Origin: Methanoregulaceae archaeon
GTDB taxonomy: Archaea > Halobacteriota > Methanomicrobia > Methanomicrobiales > Methanospirillaceae
Length of the DNA stretch: 64,000 nt
Reading direction: 5' to 3'
Assembly: GCA_015660885.1 (NCBI GenBank)
Contig: JACTUB010000011.1
Span: 26,789-90,788 of the forward strand
The translations under genes were made by a program, and so were the position numbers. Of the stretch, positions 16,903 to 25,703 are shown in pieces; positions within the stretch are counted from its first letter, which is position 1; each line of letters begins with the position of its first letter. The notes under the pieces are model-generated. The model worked only from the letters and a program-made list of their open reading frames with translations, was not told the DNA's origin and made no database searches.

Positions 16903-17187
16903 TCAGGCCTTGCTTTTTGAAACCTCTTTTATGAAGTGGATGTGTGGCTTTCCCAGCACACCGGCCTGCTCCATGGTCCTTTTTAAGTCCTCGGACATGC
17001 TGAATTTTTTTGCGTTCTCAAGCATATCCCAGTCGAAGAGAATGAATACGTCCGTCGGGTCGTCGGTGTTCTGGAAAACCTGTGCACTTTTTGACCCGCT
17101 GGCTTTCCGGGTGCTTTCCTGTCGGTCAAAGAATGGTTTCCATTGCGCAAAGTCGCGCACCTTGTGATGGACCAGCATGTATGGCAT
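16903..17187 (-). CDS. Small dimeric alpha/beta-barrel-like protein
   Basis: 94 residues from ATG 17187 (frame open to 17235). The pattern MPYMLVHHKVRDFAQWKPFF, then VFILFDWDMLENAKKF and PHIHFIKE resembles the ferredoxin-like dimeric barrel of antibiotic-monooxygenase/DUF1330-like cyclase families. These are small cytoplasmic proteins; the specific reaction is unknown. It stands alone with an AT-rich promoter region at 17236-17340. Confidence 0.65.
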   Translation of the reverse strand: MPYMLVHHKVRDFAQWKPFFDRQESTRKASGSKSAQVFQNTDDPTDVFILFDWDMLENAKKFSMSEDLKRTMEQAGVLGKPHIHFIKEVSKSKA

Positions 17188-17419
17188 GACTTCTCGGTAT
17201 ACGGCACGGTAAATAAAAGTAACTGGATTTTTCATTTTGTAGAATGAAAAGAATTGAGAATTTTATTAATAAATAAACAAATATCTTGTTATTTCTGAAC
17301 TTTCTTTGAGAAATTTCCTGCTTCTTCGCATCAACGTAAAAATATGTTCGTGCATCACCTTTTCATCATGGGGATGTGCGGGCAGGAGTTATTGATTCCG
17401 GCATGGGGGAGGACATGTT

Positions 17420-18574
17420 TTATCTCTCTTTTTCAAGCGATGCGATATGATTCAAAAACCGGTTTTTTTCTCTCACTCGAACCGGCTCCCGTATGCCAGT
17501 TCCCAGTGCCGGGTAGTCGGTATACCCCTTCTCCTCTCCCGTGTAAAAGGTCGATGTGTCCTCACGATTCAGGGAGGCATGCCTGCCGAAACGATCGGGA
17601 AGATCCGGGTTGGCAAGGAACAGTACCCCGAACGATATAAGGTCTGCAAGCCCGCTTTCAATCACCCCATTCCCGTTGCTGGCGTCGTACCCCCCGTTCA
17701 GCATAAGCGTCCCGTTGAATTTTCCCCGGATAAGAGGAGCTATGAGTGCATCGGGAGCAGTCACTCCAAGCCTGCCGCCAACAGGTTCGACAAGATGGAT
17801 ATAGCCAACGCCAATCCTGTCCAACTCCTTTGCAAAACAAGAGAAGGTACCGGCAGGATCTGTGTCGGACATGCCGTGGACAGAGAAATGGGGAGAAATA
17901 CGGTATCCCACCCTTCGCGCTCCCCATTCCCCTGTAACAGCCCGGGCAACTTCGAGCGGGAACCGCATGCGGTTTTTCAGGCTGCCCCCGTAGGTGTCGG
18001 TACGCCTGTTTGATCCGTCCCGCAGGAACTGGTCAAGCAGATAACCGTTCGCCCCATGAATCTCCACGCCATCAAAACCAGCCTCTCTGGCGTTCTTCGC
18101 TGCCTGCCCGAACTGGTGTACGATACCCGGGATCTCACCGGACGAGAGGGCACGGGGAACAGGAATTTTATCTTTTCCCGTTGGGGTATGAATTTCTTCC
18201 TGTACGGGGATTGCTGACGGTGCGACCGGTATCTCGCCACTGAGATAATCGGGGTGCGACATCCGCCCGACATGCCAGAGCTGGAGAAATATGGTCCCGC
18301 CGGCCTGGTGTACTGCGGCAGTAACCTTTTTCCAGCCAGCGACCTGTTCCGGGGAATAAATTCCCGGCGTGCGGTTGAAACCGACACCTTGTGTGCTCAC
18401 TTGGGACCCTTCAGTGATGATCAGACCTGCAGATGCCCTCTGGGTATAATACGTAACAGTCAGCGGGCCCGGGACATTGCCCTCAATCGCACGGCAGCGG
18501 GTCATCGGTGCCATCACCATCCTGTTCCGGAATGTAAGGTCTCCCATCTTGTATGACGATAACAGACTCATCAT
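17420..18574 (-). CDS. Old yellow enzyme family ene-reductase
   Basis: About 384 residues, FMN TIM barrel. The start LTFRNRMVMAPMTRCRA and the active-site motif EIHGANGYLLDQFLRDGSN (H-x-x-N pair and Tyr) followed by RTDTYGGSLKNR are those of NemA/OYE alkene reductases. ATG 18574 is preferred, with GAGGTG 6 nt upstream; the frame runs to 18598. It begins 10 nt after the stop of the sugar-dehydrogenase gene, so the two share a transcript. Natural substrate unknown; activated alkenes or nitroesters are typical. Confidence 0.9.
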   Translation of the reverse strand: MMSLLSSYKMGDLTFRNRMVMAPMTRCRAIEGNVPGPLTVTYYTQRASAGLIITEGSQVSTQGVGFNRTPGIYSPEQVAGWKKVTAAVHQAGGTIFLQLWHVGRMSHPDYLSGEIPVAPSAIPVQEEIHTPTGKDKIPVPRALSSGEIPGIVHQFGQAAKNAREAGFDGVEIHGANGYLLDQFLRDGSNRRTDTYGGSLKNRMRFPLEVARAVTGEWGARRVGYRISPHFSVHGMSDTDPAGTFSCFAKELDRIGVGYIHLVEPVGGRLGVTAPDALIAPLIRGKFNGTLMLNGGYDASNGNGVIESGLADLISFGVLFLANPDLPDRFGRHASLNREDTSTFYTGEEKGYTDYPALGTGIREPVRVREKNRFLNHIASLEKER

Positions 18575-18584
18575 ATCCAACACC

Positions 18585-20096
18585 TCATCCCGGAACAAGT
18601 TTCCAGATCTGTCCTGTTGCCACCGGATCGGGGCCGCTTTTCATGCTTGTCAGGACATACAGCTCGTGGTTCTCATCTTCACCGAATCCCCGGACAAACG
18701 TGTGAATCCGCCCGTCCGGATTGTTCGCAATCCTTAACTCCTGCGTTGTCCACATGCGGTTGTCTGATGGCGTGATGTTGTCTACAACGGAGGGATACAA
18801 TCGGAGGTTATAGCTATCTGGCGGTGTCGAGACAAGCAGGGTGCCATTCCCGCTGGAAAAACCGGAGCTCCATTCCCCGAAAATATATTTCCCGGCAAGG
18901 TCCGGCATCGCAGTCCCGCGGTAGATATACCCGCCAATGACCACATTGCCTACGTCATGACCGGTCTCAATGATCGGTCCGATCAACGGTTCCCCGCGGG
19001 TTCCTGTAATCGGGCACGGACCGGCAGGAGGTTTTGAATCATCGGCGGGACTGAAACAATGTGTGCCTTCCCTGATATTCCAGCCGTAGTTGCCCCCCCT
19101 GTCAACGATGAAGACCGATTCAAAAAGATTCTGGCCGGCCACTGCGGTGATCAGCATATGGTTCCCGCCGGCATCGAACGAAGCGTATGCAGGGTTCCGG
19201 AATCCCAACGCGTAAATCTCGGGGGCAAACCCCGCAGTCCCGACAAACGGGTTATCCGGCGGGATTGCGTACGTTTTGCCCCCTTCACCTGGTTTATTGA
19301 TATCAATCCGCAGGATCTTCCCGAGGAGAGTTGTTCCATCCTGCGCATTGCCAATCCCCGGTGTATGGCCGGTACCGGTATCGTCGGCACCGCCACCGTC
19401 ACCAAGAGCAAGGTAGAGATAGCCATCGTCAGGCCCGAAGAAAAGTGGTCCCCCATTGTGGTTGGAGTACGGTTTGTCAACGGTTAATAAGATCTTCTCA
19501 GAGCTCATGTCAACCGTATCGGGATTTCCAGCCATGACATGGAATTCAGAAAGGCGGTTGGTGCAGCTCCAGCCCGCCGGAGCTCCTGACCGCAGCGGCG
19601 CAGAATAATAAACAAAAACGCGCCCGTTATTCTTGAAATCCGGGTGAAAGGCAAGGGAGAGCAGGCCGCGTTCATCATACCCGGTGCTGAGTTTTACCAT
19701 CCGGTCACGCACATCGAGGAACGGCTGATCCTGGACTTTTTTATCAGAAGTTATCATCTTCACAATCCCGATCTGGTCCACGACTGCCATGCGACCGGAA
19801 CCATCACCAGGTACGGCGATCATCATTGGGGAGAAGAAACCACCCGCCACTGTTTCAAGACTGATATTTAGCCGGTGATCACCCAGTGTGGTGTATGATG
19901 CCCCGTCCCTGAATATGGCCGCCTGGGAAGAATCCTGGTTGGTAAGGTCGGTCCTGGCACCGGGAGTCGTACTTACCGTTACAGTCGGTAAAATTGGTGT
20001 CATCGTTCTGTTTCCCTGGTTTCCATTGCATCCCGCCGCTGTTATGCATGCTGCAACCAGAGCAAGGAGAACTGCTGTCCTGAGATCCTGCAACAT
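18585..20096 (-). CDS. PQQ-type glucose/sorbosone dehydrogenase lipoprotein
   Basis: 503 residues. Signal peptide with lipobox (TAAGC). The mature protein is a six-bladed propeller of the GSDH family: ERGLLSLAFHPDFKNNG, LYLALGDGGGADD, GTTLLGKILRIDI, ALGFRNPAYASFD (the Arg-Asn-Pro motif near PQQ), GGNYGWNIREG. Such proteins oxidise sugars outside the cell with PQQ, or bind other ligands (HHIP-like). A PQQ source is not visible here, so activity is uncertain. Co-transcribed with the downstream ene-reductase. Confidence 0.87.
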   Translation of the reverse strand: MLQDLRTAVLLALVAACITAAGCNGNQGNRTMTPILPTVTVSTTPGARTDLTNQDSSQAAIFRDGASYTTLGDHRLNISLETVAGGFFSPMMIAVPGDGSGRMAVVDQIGIVKMITSDKKVQDQPFLDVRDRMVKLSTGYDERGLLSLAFHPDFKNNGRVFVYYSAPLRSGAPAGWSCTNRLSEFHVMAGNPDTVDMSSEKILLTVDKPYSNHNGGPLFFGPDDGYLYLALGDGGGADDTGTGHTPGIGNAQDGTTLLGKILRIDINKPGEGGKTYAIPPDNPFVGTAGFAPEIYALGFRNPAYASFDAGGNHMLITAVAGQNLFESVFIVDRGGNYGWNIREGTHCFSPADDSKPPAGPCPITGTRGEPLIGPIIETGHDVGNVVIGGYIYRGTAMPDLAGKYIFGEWSSGFSSGNGTLLVSTPPDSYNLRLYPSVVDNITPSDNRMWTTQELRIANNPDGRIHTFVRGFGEDENHELYVLTSMKSGPDPVATGQIWKLVPG

Positions 20097-20316
20097 ACAC
20101 GCCCTTAAGGAAAAAGCTCATATAATGGTTTGGGTATATTCCAGATTTTGAAAAGGAAAAAGAATACAATCATATTGTTTATCATAAGGAGACGTCAGCG
20201 AATGGAAAGCAGCTACTATCAGATAAAATATCAACGCCTGACATTTTACAATTTAGCCAAATTTTAGTGTTAAAAAAAGAAAAAAAGTCTAAAAAATTGT
20301 TTGATTAAAATAAATG

Positions 20317-20326
20317 TTTTTATATA
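20317..20326 (+). promoter_or_regulatory. TATA box of the archaellin gene
   Basis: TTTTTATATA with an A-rich BRE-like stretch just upstream lies about 75 nt before the preferred archaellin start at 20398, giving a leader near 50 nt. Confidence 0.5.
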
Positions 20327-20397
20327 CTATAACGCTGAGTTGATACGTTAATTGGCATTGGATGGTTCCATTGTCCAAGAATTATTCAGGTGGTTCT

Positions 20398-20970
20398 ATG
20401 TGCGATGGGTATGCAAATGAAGAAGGGTTCACCGGTCTTGAGGCGGCGATTGTGCTGATTGCATTTATTGTCGTGGCATCGGTGTTCTCATATGTGGTCC
20501 TGGGTGCCGGGTTCTACACAACCCAGAAGGCCCAGGAGACTGTCTACCGAGGTGTTGAACAGTCAACTACAAACGTCCAGCTGGTAGGTAATGTTTACGG
20601 ATTAGCCTCGAATACAACAGAAGGAATCGATCAGATCAGATTCACGATCGGGCTTATCCCGGGCACTCCCTATATTGATCTGGAAAAGATGAATATCGTC
20701 GTTTCTACACCAACGATCGCTCCAACAATATTGGCATGGACCAATGCAAGTTCTTCAACGGAAGACACAAACTTTATTGCATTAAAAAATGGTGTGGGAA
20801 CGTCTCAATCAACGATGGTATCAGGGGACCAGACGGAAATACAATTTAATATAACTGCGGTCCCGAGGGATACCAAAATAAATATTGAAATACGTCCTGG
20901 TCTTGGAGCTTCATATCCGTTTTCCAAGACAACACCATCAATCATTGCTCCAAGTAATATCATCAACTAA
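20398..20970 (+). CDS. Archaellin (flagellin-like) with class III signal peptide
   Basis: 190 residues. The prepilin-type leader ANEEG is followed by the hydrophobic N-helix FTGLEAAIVLIAFIVVASVF, which is the polymerisation core of archaellins; FlaK/PibD would cleave after Gly. The outer domain contains several N-x-S/T sequons. ATG 20398 has GGTGG 4 nt upstream and gives a 10-residue leader; ATG 20362 would add 12 residues. No other archaellum genes are adjacent, so this is an isolated archaellin copy. Confidence 0.9.
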   Translation: MCDGYANEEGFTGLEAAIVLIAFIVVASVFSYVVLGAGFYTTQKAQETVYRGVEQSTTNVQLVGNVYGLASNTTEGIDQIRFTIGLIPGTPYIDLEKMNIVVSTPTIAPTILAWTNASSSTEDTNFIALKNGVGTSQSTMVSGDQTEIQFNITAVPRDTKINIEIRPGLGASYPFSKTTPSIIAPSNIIN

Positions 20971-21000
20971 TTTCTACGAAGAACGAGGCAGGGAACGGAT

Positions 21001-21216
21001 ATGCTAAGCGCTATTAAAAATGAAATTCAAATTTTGCATGACAGTTGGGACTACAAAAGGGCGAGGTTCTGGTTCTGGCCAATTGTTTTCGGGCTTACCT
21101 TTTTTTTGGGGCTCCTTAACGGTATTAAGGGAGCATTTGCTGGTTTTATGTATGGTATAATTACCGGGTTGTTTCTCATCCATGAAAGTTTGCCCGTGAA
21201 TAAAAAAGTGAGGTGA
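21001..21216 (+). CDS. Small two-span membrane protein
   Basis: 71 residues with two hydrophobic segments (about 27-42 and 46-60). It follows the archaellin gene after 30 nt and may be on the same transcript. Start ATG 21001 follows a weak purine-rich site (GGCAGGGA). No family recognised. Confidence 0.55.
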   Translation: MLSAIKNEIQILHDSWDYKRARFWFWPIVFGLTFFLGLLNGIKGAFAGFMYGIITGLFLIHESLPVNKKVR

Positions 21217-21469
21217 ATCAGAATGCAAGTCATCACGCGGGCCAAACCAAATTTTTAAGTAATATCAGGTGCCAGGGAATGCAAAACCGCGTTTTGAAAT
21301 TGCAATTTGATATGACTCTCGAAAGATCGAGCCGTGCGTCTGCTCACCCTTTTTACAGGAATGGGGAGTGCCGGTAAGGAATGGTTATCCCGTTTTTTGA
21401 ATCGCACTAAGGAAGAAAGTATTTCTTACCCTAGGAAAAATGCTAGAAAACCAGTATTTAACGGAGTGA

Positions 21470-22297
21470 ATGGTTAAGATGGCAGATGCAGTCATTACTG
21501 AATTTGCAGGGACCCGGAAAGGAACAGTCACCAGATTCTACCAGTATGGCCAGGATGGTGTCCGGGTACTGGATACCGGAAAAAACCTAAAACGGCTCTA
21601 TCTCTTTGGTCCGTCCGCTGACACGATGACGGAACGCGATACTACCGTTAAAGAAAAGATTCTCCGGCGGTTCATCTTCGATCAGAACGGGATGCTTGAA
21701 GAAACATTCTCGTTCGGTCAGAGGCCGCGAACATTCCGGTATGAAAACGGCGGCCTGCAGATTGCTGTACGGGAGGGTGGACAATACGGGGCGGTTGGTA
21801 AAACCTTCACCTTTGATCATAATGGTATCGTCGAGACCGCATGGGGGAGACATGGCGAAATTGAACGCGTATATATCTTCGAAGCCGGCAATGATACGAT
21901 AACAGAACGGGCTGCAGGGTGGTATGGACCGGTAAGCCGGACGATAGTATTTGAAGGGATTGACGCATCAGTGTTCAGAGAGCCGGAAGCCTTCCTGCAG
22001 TTCATGGTGTTCACGGAGCAGGGTAAAGAAGATGCAAATGCCGGACTTTTGAACAGTGCTGCCGATACCGCTCACGGAGGCGGATCATCTCCGACCCGCA
22101 GCAGGTTTGCATTTACCGGAAAAAGACACACACCAACCGATACCGTTCAGGATACCGGAGAAAAAGGAGAAGATACCCGGATAGATATAATTCCGGACGG
22201 GGATAAGTCCGTGGATGAAACATCGTCAGAAGAGCCACGGACGAAAAAAAGCAGTGAGATATCCTATGCTGAACGCCGCTCGGGGCGGCAATCCTGA
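21470..22297 (+). CDS. Unknown protein with repeated Y/F-x-F/Y-D-x-N-G beta units
   Basis: 275 residues. The first 185 residues contain short repeated beta units such as RRFIFDQNGMLEETFSF, KTFTFDHNGIVETAW, ERVYIFEAGNDTITERAAG and SRTIVFEGID, resembling YD/RHS-like or MORN-like strand repeats. The last 80 residues are Ser/Thr/Glu/Asp-rich and probably disordered. No signal peptide or membrane segment. GGAGTGA lies just before ATG 21470; ATG 21479 is an alternative. Not assigned to any named family. Confidence 0.68.
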   Translation: MVKMADAVITEFAGTRKGTVTRFYQYGQDGVRVLDTGKNLKRLYLFGPSADTMTERDTTVKEKILRRFIFDQNGMLEETFSFGQRPRTFRYENGGLQIAVREGGQYGAVGKTFTFDHNGIVETAWGRHGEIERVYIFEAGNDTITERAAGWYGPVSRTIVFEGIDASVFREPEAFLQFMVFTEQGKEDANAGLLNSAADTAHGGGSSPTRSRFAFTGKRHTPTDTVQDTGEKGEDTRIDIIPDGDKSVDETSSEEPRTKKSSEISYAERRSGRQS

Positions 22298-22324
22298 CCG
22301 GGTTATCCGGTAAATATCCCGGTA

Positions 22325-22885
22325 TTACTTTTTCCTGTACTTCTTCCCTGCCGAGAACGCCATGTCTACCTGTTTTCCCACACCAAAATAGGTGGCCTGG
22401 GCGTACACGAGGGGGTGGATTTTTGTTATATCCGGTTTCCCGTCCGTCATACCGGACTTGTCAGCATGGATCTCTACGACTTCACCTATGTGCAGCCGGT
22501 GGCTCCCGCAGTCAACAGAGTTGAACAACCTGCATTCAATATTGACAGGACATTCTTCCGCAAGGGGGGCAGTTTTCAGTTTACCGTAAAACGACCGGAA
22601 GACCCCGGACTTGTCCTCCTGCGCACCGGAGACGAGGCCGCAGTGGTCGGTTTCGACAATCTGTTTTGCGGAGGGGATGTTCAGGCTGAAGGTTTTATTC
22701 TCTTCGATCCCCTTTGCAGTGTAGCGTGCCTTGTTGATTGCGACGCAGACCATCGGCGGCGCCATGCAGGCGACCGTAGCCCAGGCAGCGGTCATGTAGT
22801 TTGGCTTACCCTTGACATTTGCGCCCACGAGCACGGTGGGCAGGACACTCATGTACGGCATCGGGCCGAGCGTTATCTTCTCCAT
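22325..22885 (-). CDS. Flavin reductase-like FMN-binding protein
   Basis: 186 residues from ATG 22885 (GGAGAG upstream; the frame is open to 23038 but the extra part is not protein-like). Split-barrel flavin reductase/flavoredoxin domain: VGANVKGKPNYMTAAWATVA, a PMVCVAIN strand, FSLNIPSAKQIVETDHCGLVSG and the GSHRLHIGEVVEIHAD region. Proteins of this group bind FMN and transfer electrons in anaerobes. Monocistronic. Confidence 0.88.
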   Translation of the reverse strand: MEKITLGPMPYMSVLPTVLVGANVKGKPNYMTAAWATVACMAPPMVCVAINKARYTAKGIEENKTFSLNIPSAKQIVETDHCGLVSGAQEDKSGVFRSFYGKLKTAPLAEECPVNIECRLFNSVDCGSHRLHIGEVVEIHADKSGMTDGKPDITKIHPLVYAQATYFGVGKQVDMAFSAGKKYRKK

Positions 22886-23264
22886 GTTTTTCTTCTCTCC
22901 GGGATAAGGTTTGCAGGGGACGTGTTTAAGGCTATCTCTGCGGGTAGCGAGTCTGCGAAGGGAGGGAGTGCAGGCAAAAAAGCAGGTCTCCGGTAACCGA
23001 TGACACTCTTGCGTACATGAGATGGCGGAACGGTGCATCCGGGATACACTTTTCTCTACCGGTTTTTTTGAAAATTCCGTGGTTCTCTCTCAAAGCACCA
23101 AGTGTATATGTACCCCGTTTTCCGGAGTGTTTTATAACAGAGTGTTCAGAAAAAAGATTCCGGAAAATGCCCTCTATATGTCTTCAGTCTCACCATGCCC
23201 GTTGGCCGGGAAACAGATATCCTCATAAGGCATTCCAAAGAATGTTAATCCCGGAACACCACGC

Positions 23265-24182
23265 ATGGATGCAATCGAAGCGAATAATCTTCGTAAAACA
23301 TTCGGGCCGGTCATTGCAGTCGACGATGTCAGTATCACTCTTCCGCAAGGCGGCATCTTCGGTTTCCTCGGTCCGAACGGCGCGGGAAAGACCACTGTGA
23401 TCCGGATGCTGACCGGCGTGCTGATACCGGATGCGGGATCGGTGCGGATCCTCGGGACGGATGTTAACAAAGACCCGCTCACCGCGAAGCTGAAGATGGG
23501 TGTCATTCCCGAGAACGGTACGGTCTACAGTGATCTTACCGCAGAACAGAATATTCTTATAACTGCGAAATTCTATGGAATGGACCGTGCCAGCCGGGAA
23601 GAGCGGGCAGGCGAGATTCTTGCCCGGCTCGGGCTTGAGGAACGGAAAAATGACCTTGTCCGCACGTTCTCGAAAGGGATGCGCCAGCGGATCAGCATCG
23701 CGTGCGCCATCGTCCATTCACCGCCCGTCCTGATCCTTGACGAACCGACCACGGGACTTGACGTGTACAGCCGGCGGCTCGTGATCGACACGGTCCGGCA
23801 CATGAACCGGGAGGGCAGCACGGTTCTTCTCACCACGCACAACATTGAGGAGGCCAATGCGCTCTGTTCGATGATCAGCATCGTCAACAAGGGCAGGATT
23901 GTGGCAACGGGCAGCCCCGAGAAACTCAAGAAGACCTTTGATACCTCGCGGTATGTCGAGATCTCGTTCGACCAGCCGGTAGGACACGAGCTGTTCAAAG
24001 CCCCCGGTATCACCCGGACGGAGTCATGGGGGGACAAGTGGCGGGTCTACACGGATGACCCGGACCGGGCGGTGAAGTATCTCGCGTCCCTGGCAGAGCG
24101 GGACCACCTGACAATCGTGTCTATCGCAACGTCAAACCCGACCCTTGAAGAGGCGTTCGTCCGGCTCACGGAAGGTGTGTAA
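23265..24182 (+). CDS. ABC-2 exporter ATPase (system 1)
   Basis: 305 residues. Walker A GPNGAGKTT, signature FSKGMRQR, Walker B LILDEPTTGLD and the switch His in LLTTHNIEEA are intact; residues about 220-305 form the C-terminal DUF4162-like extension common in drug/lipid exporters. The permease gene begins at TTG 24184, one base after its stop. Substrate unknown; same architecture as system 2 at 31.6-33.3 kb. Confidence 0.93.
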   Translation: MDAIEANNLRKTFGPVIAVDDVSITLPQGGIFGFLGPNGAGKTTVIRMLTGVLIPDAGSVRILGTDVNKDPLTAKLKMGVIPENGTVYSDLTAEQNILITAKFYGMDRASREERAGEILARLGLEERKNDLVRTFSKGMRQRISIACAIVHSPPVLILDEPTTGLDVYSRRLVIDTVRHMNREGSTVLLTTHNIEEANALCSMISIVNKGRIVATGSPEKLKKTFDTSRYVEISFDQPVGHELFKAPGITRTESWGDKWRVYTDDPDRAVKYLASLAERDHLTIVSIATSNPTLEEAFVRLTEGV

Positions 24183-24183
24183 C

Positions 24184-24930
24184 TTGGACCTGAACGTATT
24201 TGCCCGGAGCATCCTCGTCATCACCGAGAAGAACATGCGGATTTATTATTTCAAGGGGCCGGTGGTCGTCTTCGGCCTGCTTTTCCCCCTCATCATGTTC
24301 TTCACGTTTTTCATCGGGCGGAACCTCGACCTCGTCCTCTTCTTCCCGGGATTTCTCGGCATGATGCTCTTTTTTACTGCGTCATCGGTCGGTCCGCTGA
24401 TCACCCCGTGGGAGAAGCGGGAGAAGACCTACGAGCGGCTCGTCTCCCTTCCCGTAATCCTCGAGAGCATCATCATCGGCGACCTGCTGGCCGGCGCGAT
24501 CTTCGGCGTTGCCATAACAACAATCGTCTTTGCGGCCAGTGCGATCCTCCTCCATCTGTCCCTCATGAACGCCGGGCTCCTCTTCCTCGCGTTCGTACTC
24601 GGGTCGATTACCTTTGCAGCGCTCGGCACCCTGCTCGCCTCACCGACAATGAACAACCCGTCGCACATCATGATGCTTTCAAGTCTCGTCAGGCTCCCGC
24701 TTATCTTCGTCTCGGGCATCTTCATTCCGCTTAGCCAATTGAGTGGCTGGGAATGGATACTCACCTCACTCTCCCCGCTCACGTACCTTGTCGATCTCTT
24801 CCACGCGGCGCTGAACGGCGACGCGGTCTATCCACCTTGGGTCGATATGCTGGCGCTCGCGGCCGTGATCCTGGTGTTTATCGGGTGTGCGAAGGTTATT
24901 CAGAAGAGGAACCTGATGAAGGGACTATAG
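24184..24930 (+). CDS. ABC-2 exporter permease (system 1)
   Basis: 248 residues with six membrane segments and the ABC-2 signature near the fifth (LVRLPLIFVSGIFIPLSQL, then LSPLTYLVDLFHAAL). The TTG start at 24184 has GGAAGG about 10 nt upstream; a longer frame from 24145 would overlap the ATPase. It pairs with the preceding ATPase and is a clear paralogue of the permease at 31619. Confidence 0.9.
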   Translation: MDLNVFARSILVITEKNMRIYYFKGPVVVFGLLFPLIMFFTFFIGRNLDLVLFFPGFLGMMLFFTASSVGPLITPWEKREKTYERLVSLPVILESIIIGDLLAGAIFGVAITTIVFAASAILLHLSLMNAGLLFLAFVLGSITFAALGTLLASPTMNNPSHIMMLSSLVRLPLIFVSGIFIPLSQLSGWEWILTSLSPLTYLVDLFHAALNGDAVYPPWVDMLALAAVILVFIGCAKVIQKRNLMKGL

Positions 24931-25183
24931 ATGAAGTCAATAGATTTTTCCAATGCGTACCGTCACGAGATGACTTGAAGGCACGCCGATCAGAATAACA
25001 GATTTATCTCAGGGTTCCAGTGATTGGAGGGAAATGATACAAAAGGATCGAGGGAAATATTGGTTCCCGTATTAAAGGTTATTTCCCATTAAATGAAAGA
25101 TTTACTCAAAGGATAGTCCGTACAGTTGCGGTATTTTTTCGTGACTCTGTAATCTGACTCCCGACGTAGTCCACGTATCAATC

Positions 25184-25618
25184 TTATTTCCTTTTTACTA
25201 CGAGAACCATGCAATCCGCCATTCGTATGATATTTTCGGCAACACTACCCAAAAGCAGTCTTTCGAGACCGCTCTTACCCTGGGAGCCAACAACGATGAG
25301 ATCGACCTTGTTCTTTACAGCGAACTCAGTTATCACATGAGCGGGTCTGCCAGATAATACCAGGGTCTCTACCATCACCCCATTTGCAATCCGTTTCACT
25401 TGTTCAATGGCTTTTTCCCCCTCGTCCCTTAATTTCACATAAATCTCGTCCGTCAATATTTCTGCCTGGGCCGATGTAAACGGAGTTTCGTCGATCACAT
25501 ATATGGCATAGATGACAGATCCGAATTCACCTGCCAGCTCCAGACCTTTGCTTACTGCAGGTTGATTTTTCATCGATCCGTCTGTTGCAATAAGAATTTT
25601 TTCAAATATCTTCGTCAT
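25184..25618 (-). CDS. Universal stress protein UspA family
   Basis: 144 residues. The start KILIATDGS and the ATP-binding loop VVGSQGKSGLERLLLGSVAENI pattern (G-2x-G-9x-G-S) are complete, so this is an ATP-binding UspA. ATG 25618 is preferred, with GGTGA 4 nt upstream; the frame extends to 25657. It lies downstream of the MFS transporter gene on the same strand with an 86-nt gap. Confidence 0.9.
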   Translation of the reverse strand: MTKIFEKILIATDGSMKNQPAVSKGLELAGEFGSVIYAIYVIDETPFTSAQAEILTDEIYVKLRDEGEKAIEQVKRIANGVMVETLVLSGRPAHVITEFAVKNKVDLIVVGSQGKSGLERLLLGSVAENIIRMADCMVLVVKRK

Positions 25619-25703
25619 CGTTTCACCCTTCACAATACCTGGTATAATCTTTTTCATTCAGATATGTTATCATCTGACCCAGTTGCCAGTCCCTGTATTT
25701 CTG

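Noticed and set aside
22415..22996. 193-codon plus-strand frame
   Set aside because: Antisense to the flavin reductase gene; no motif.
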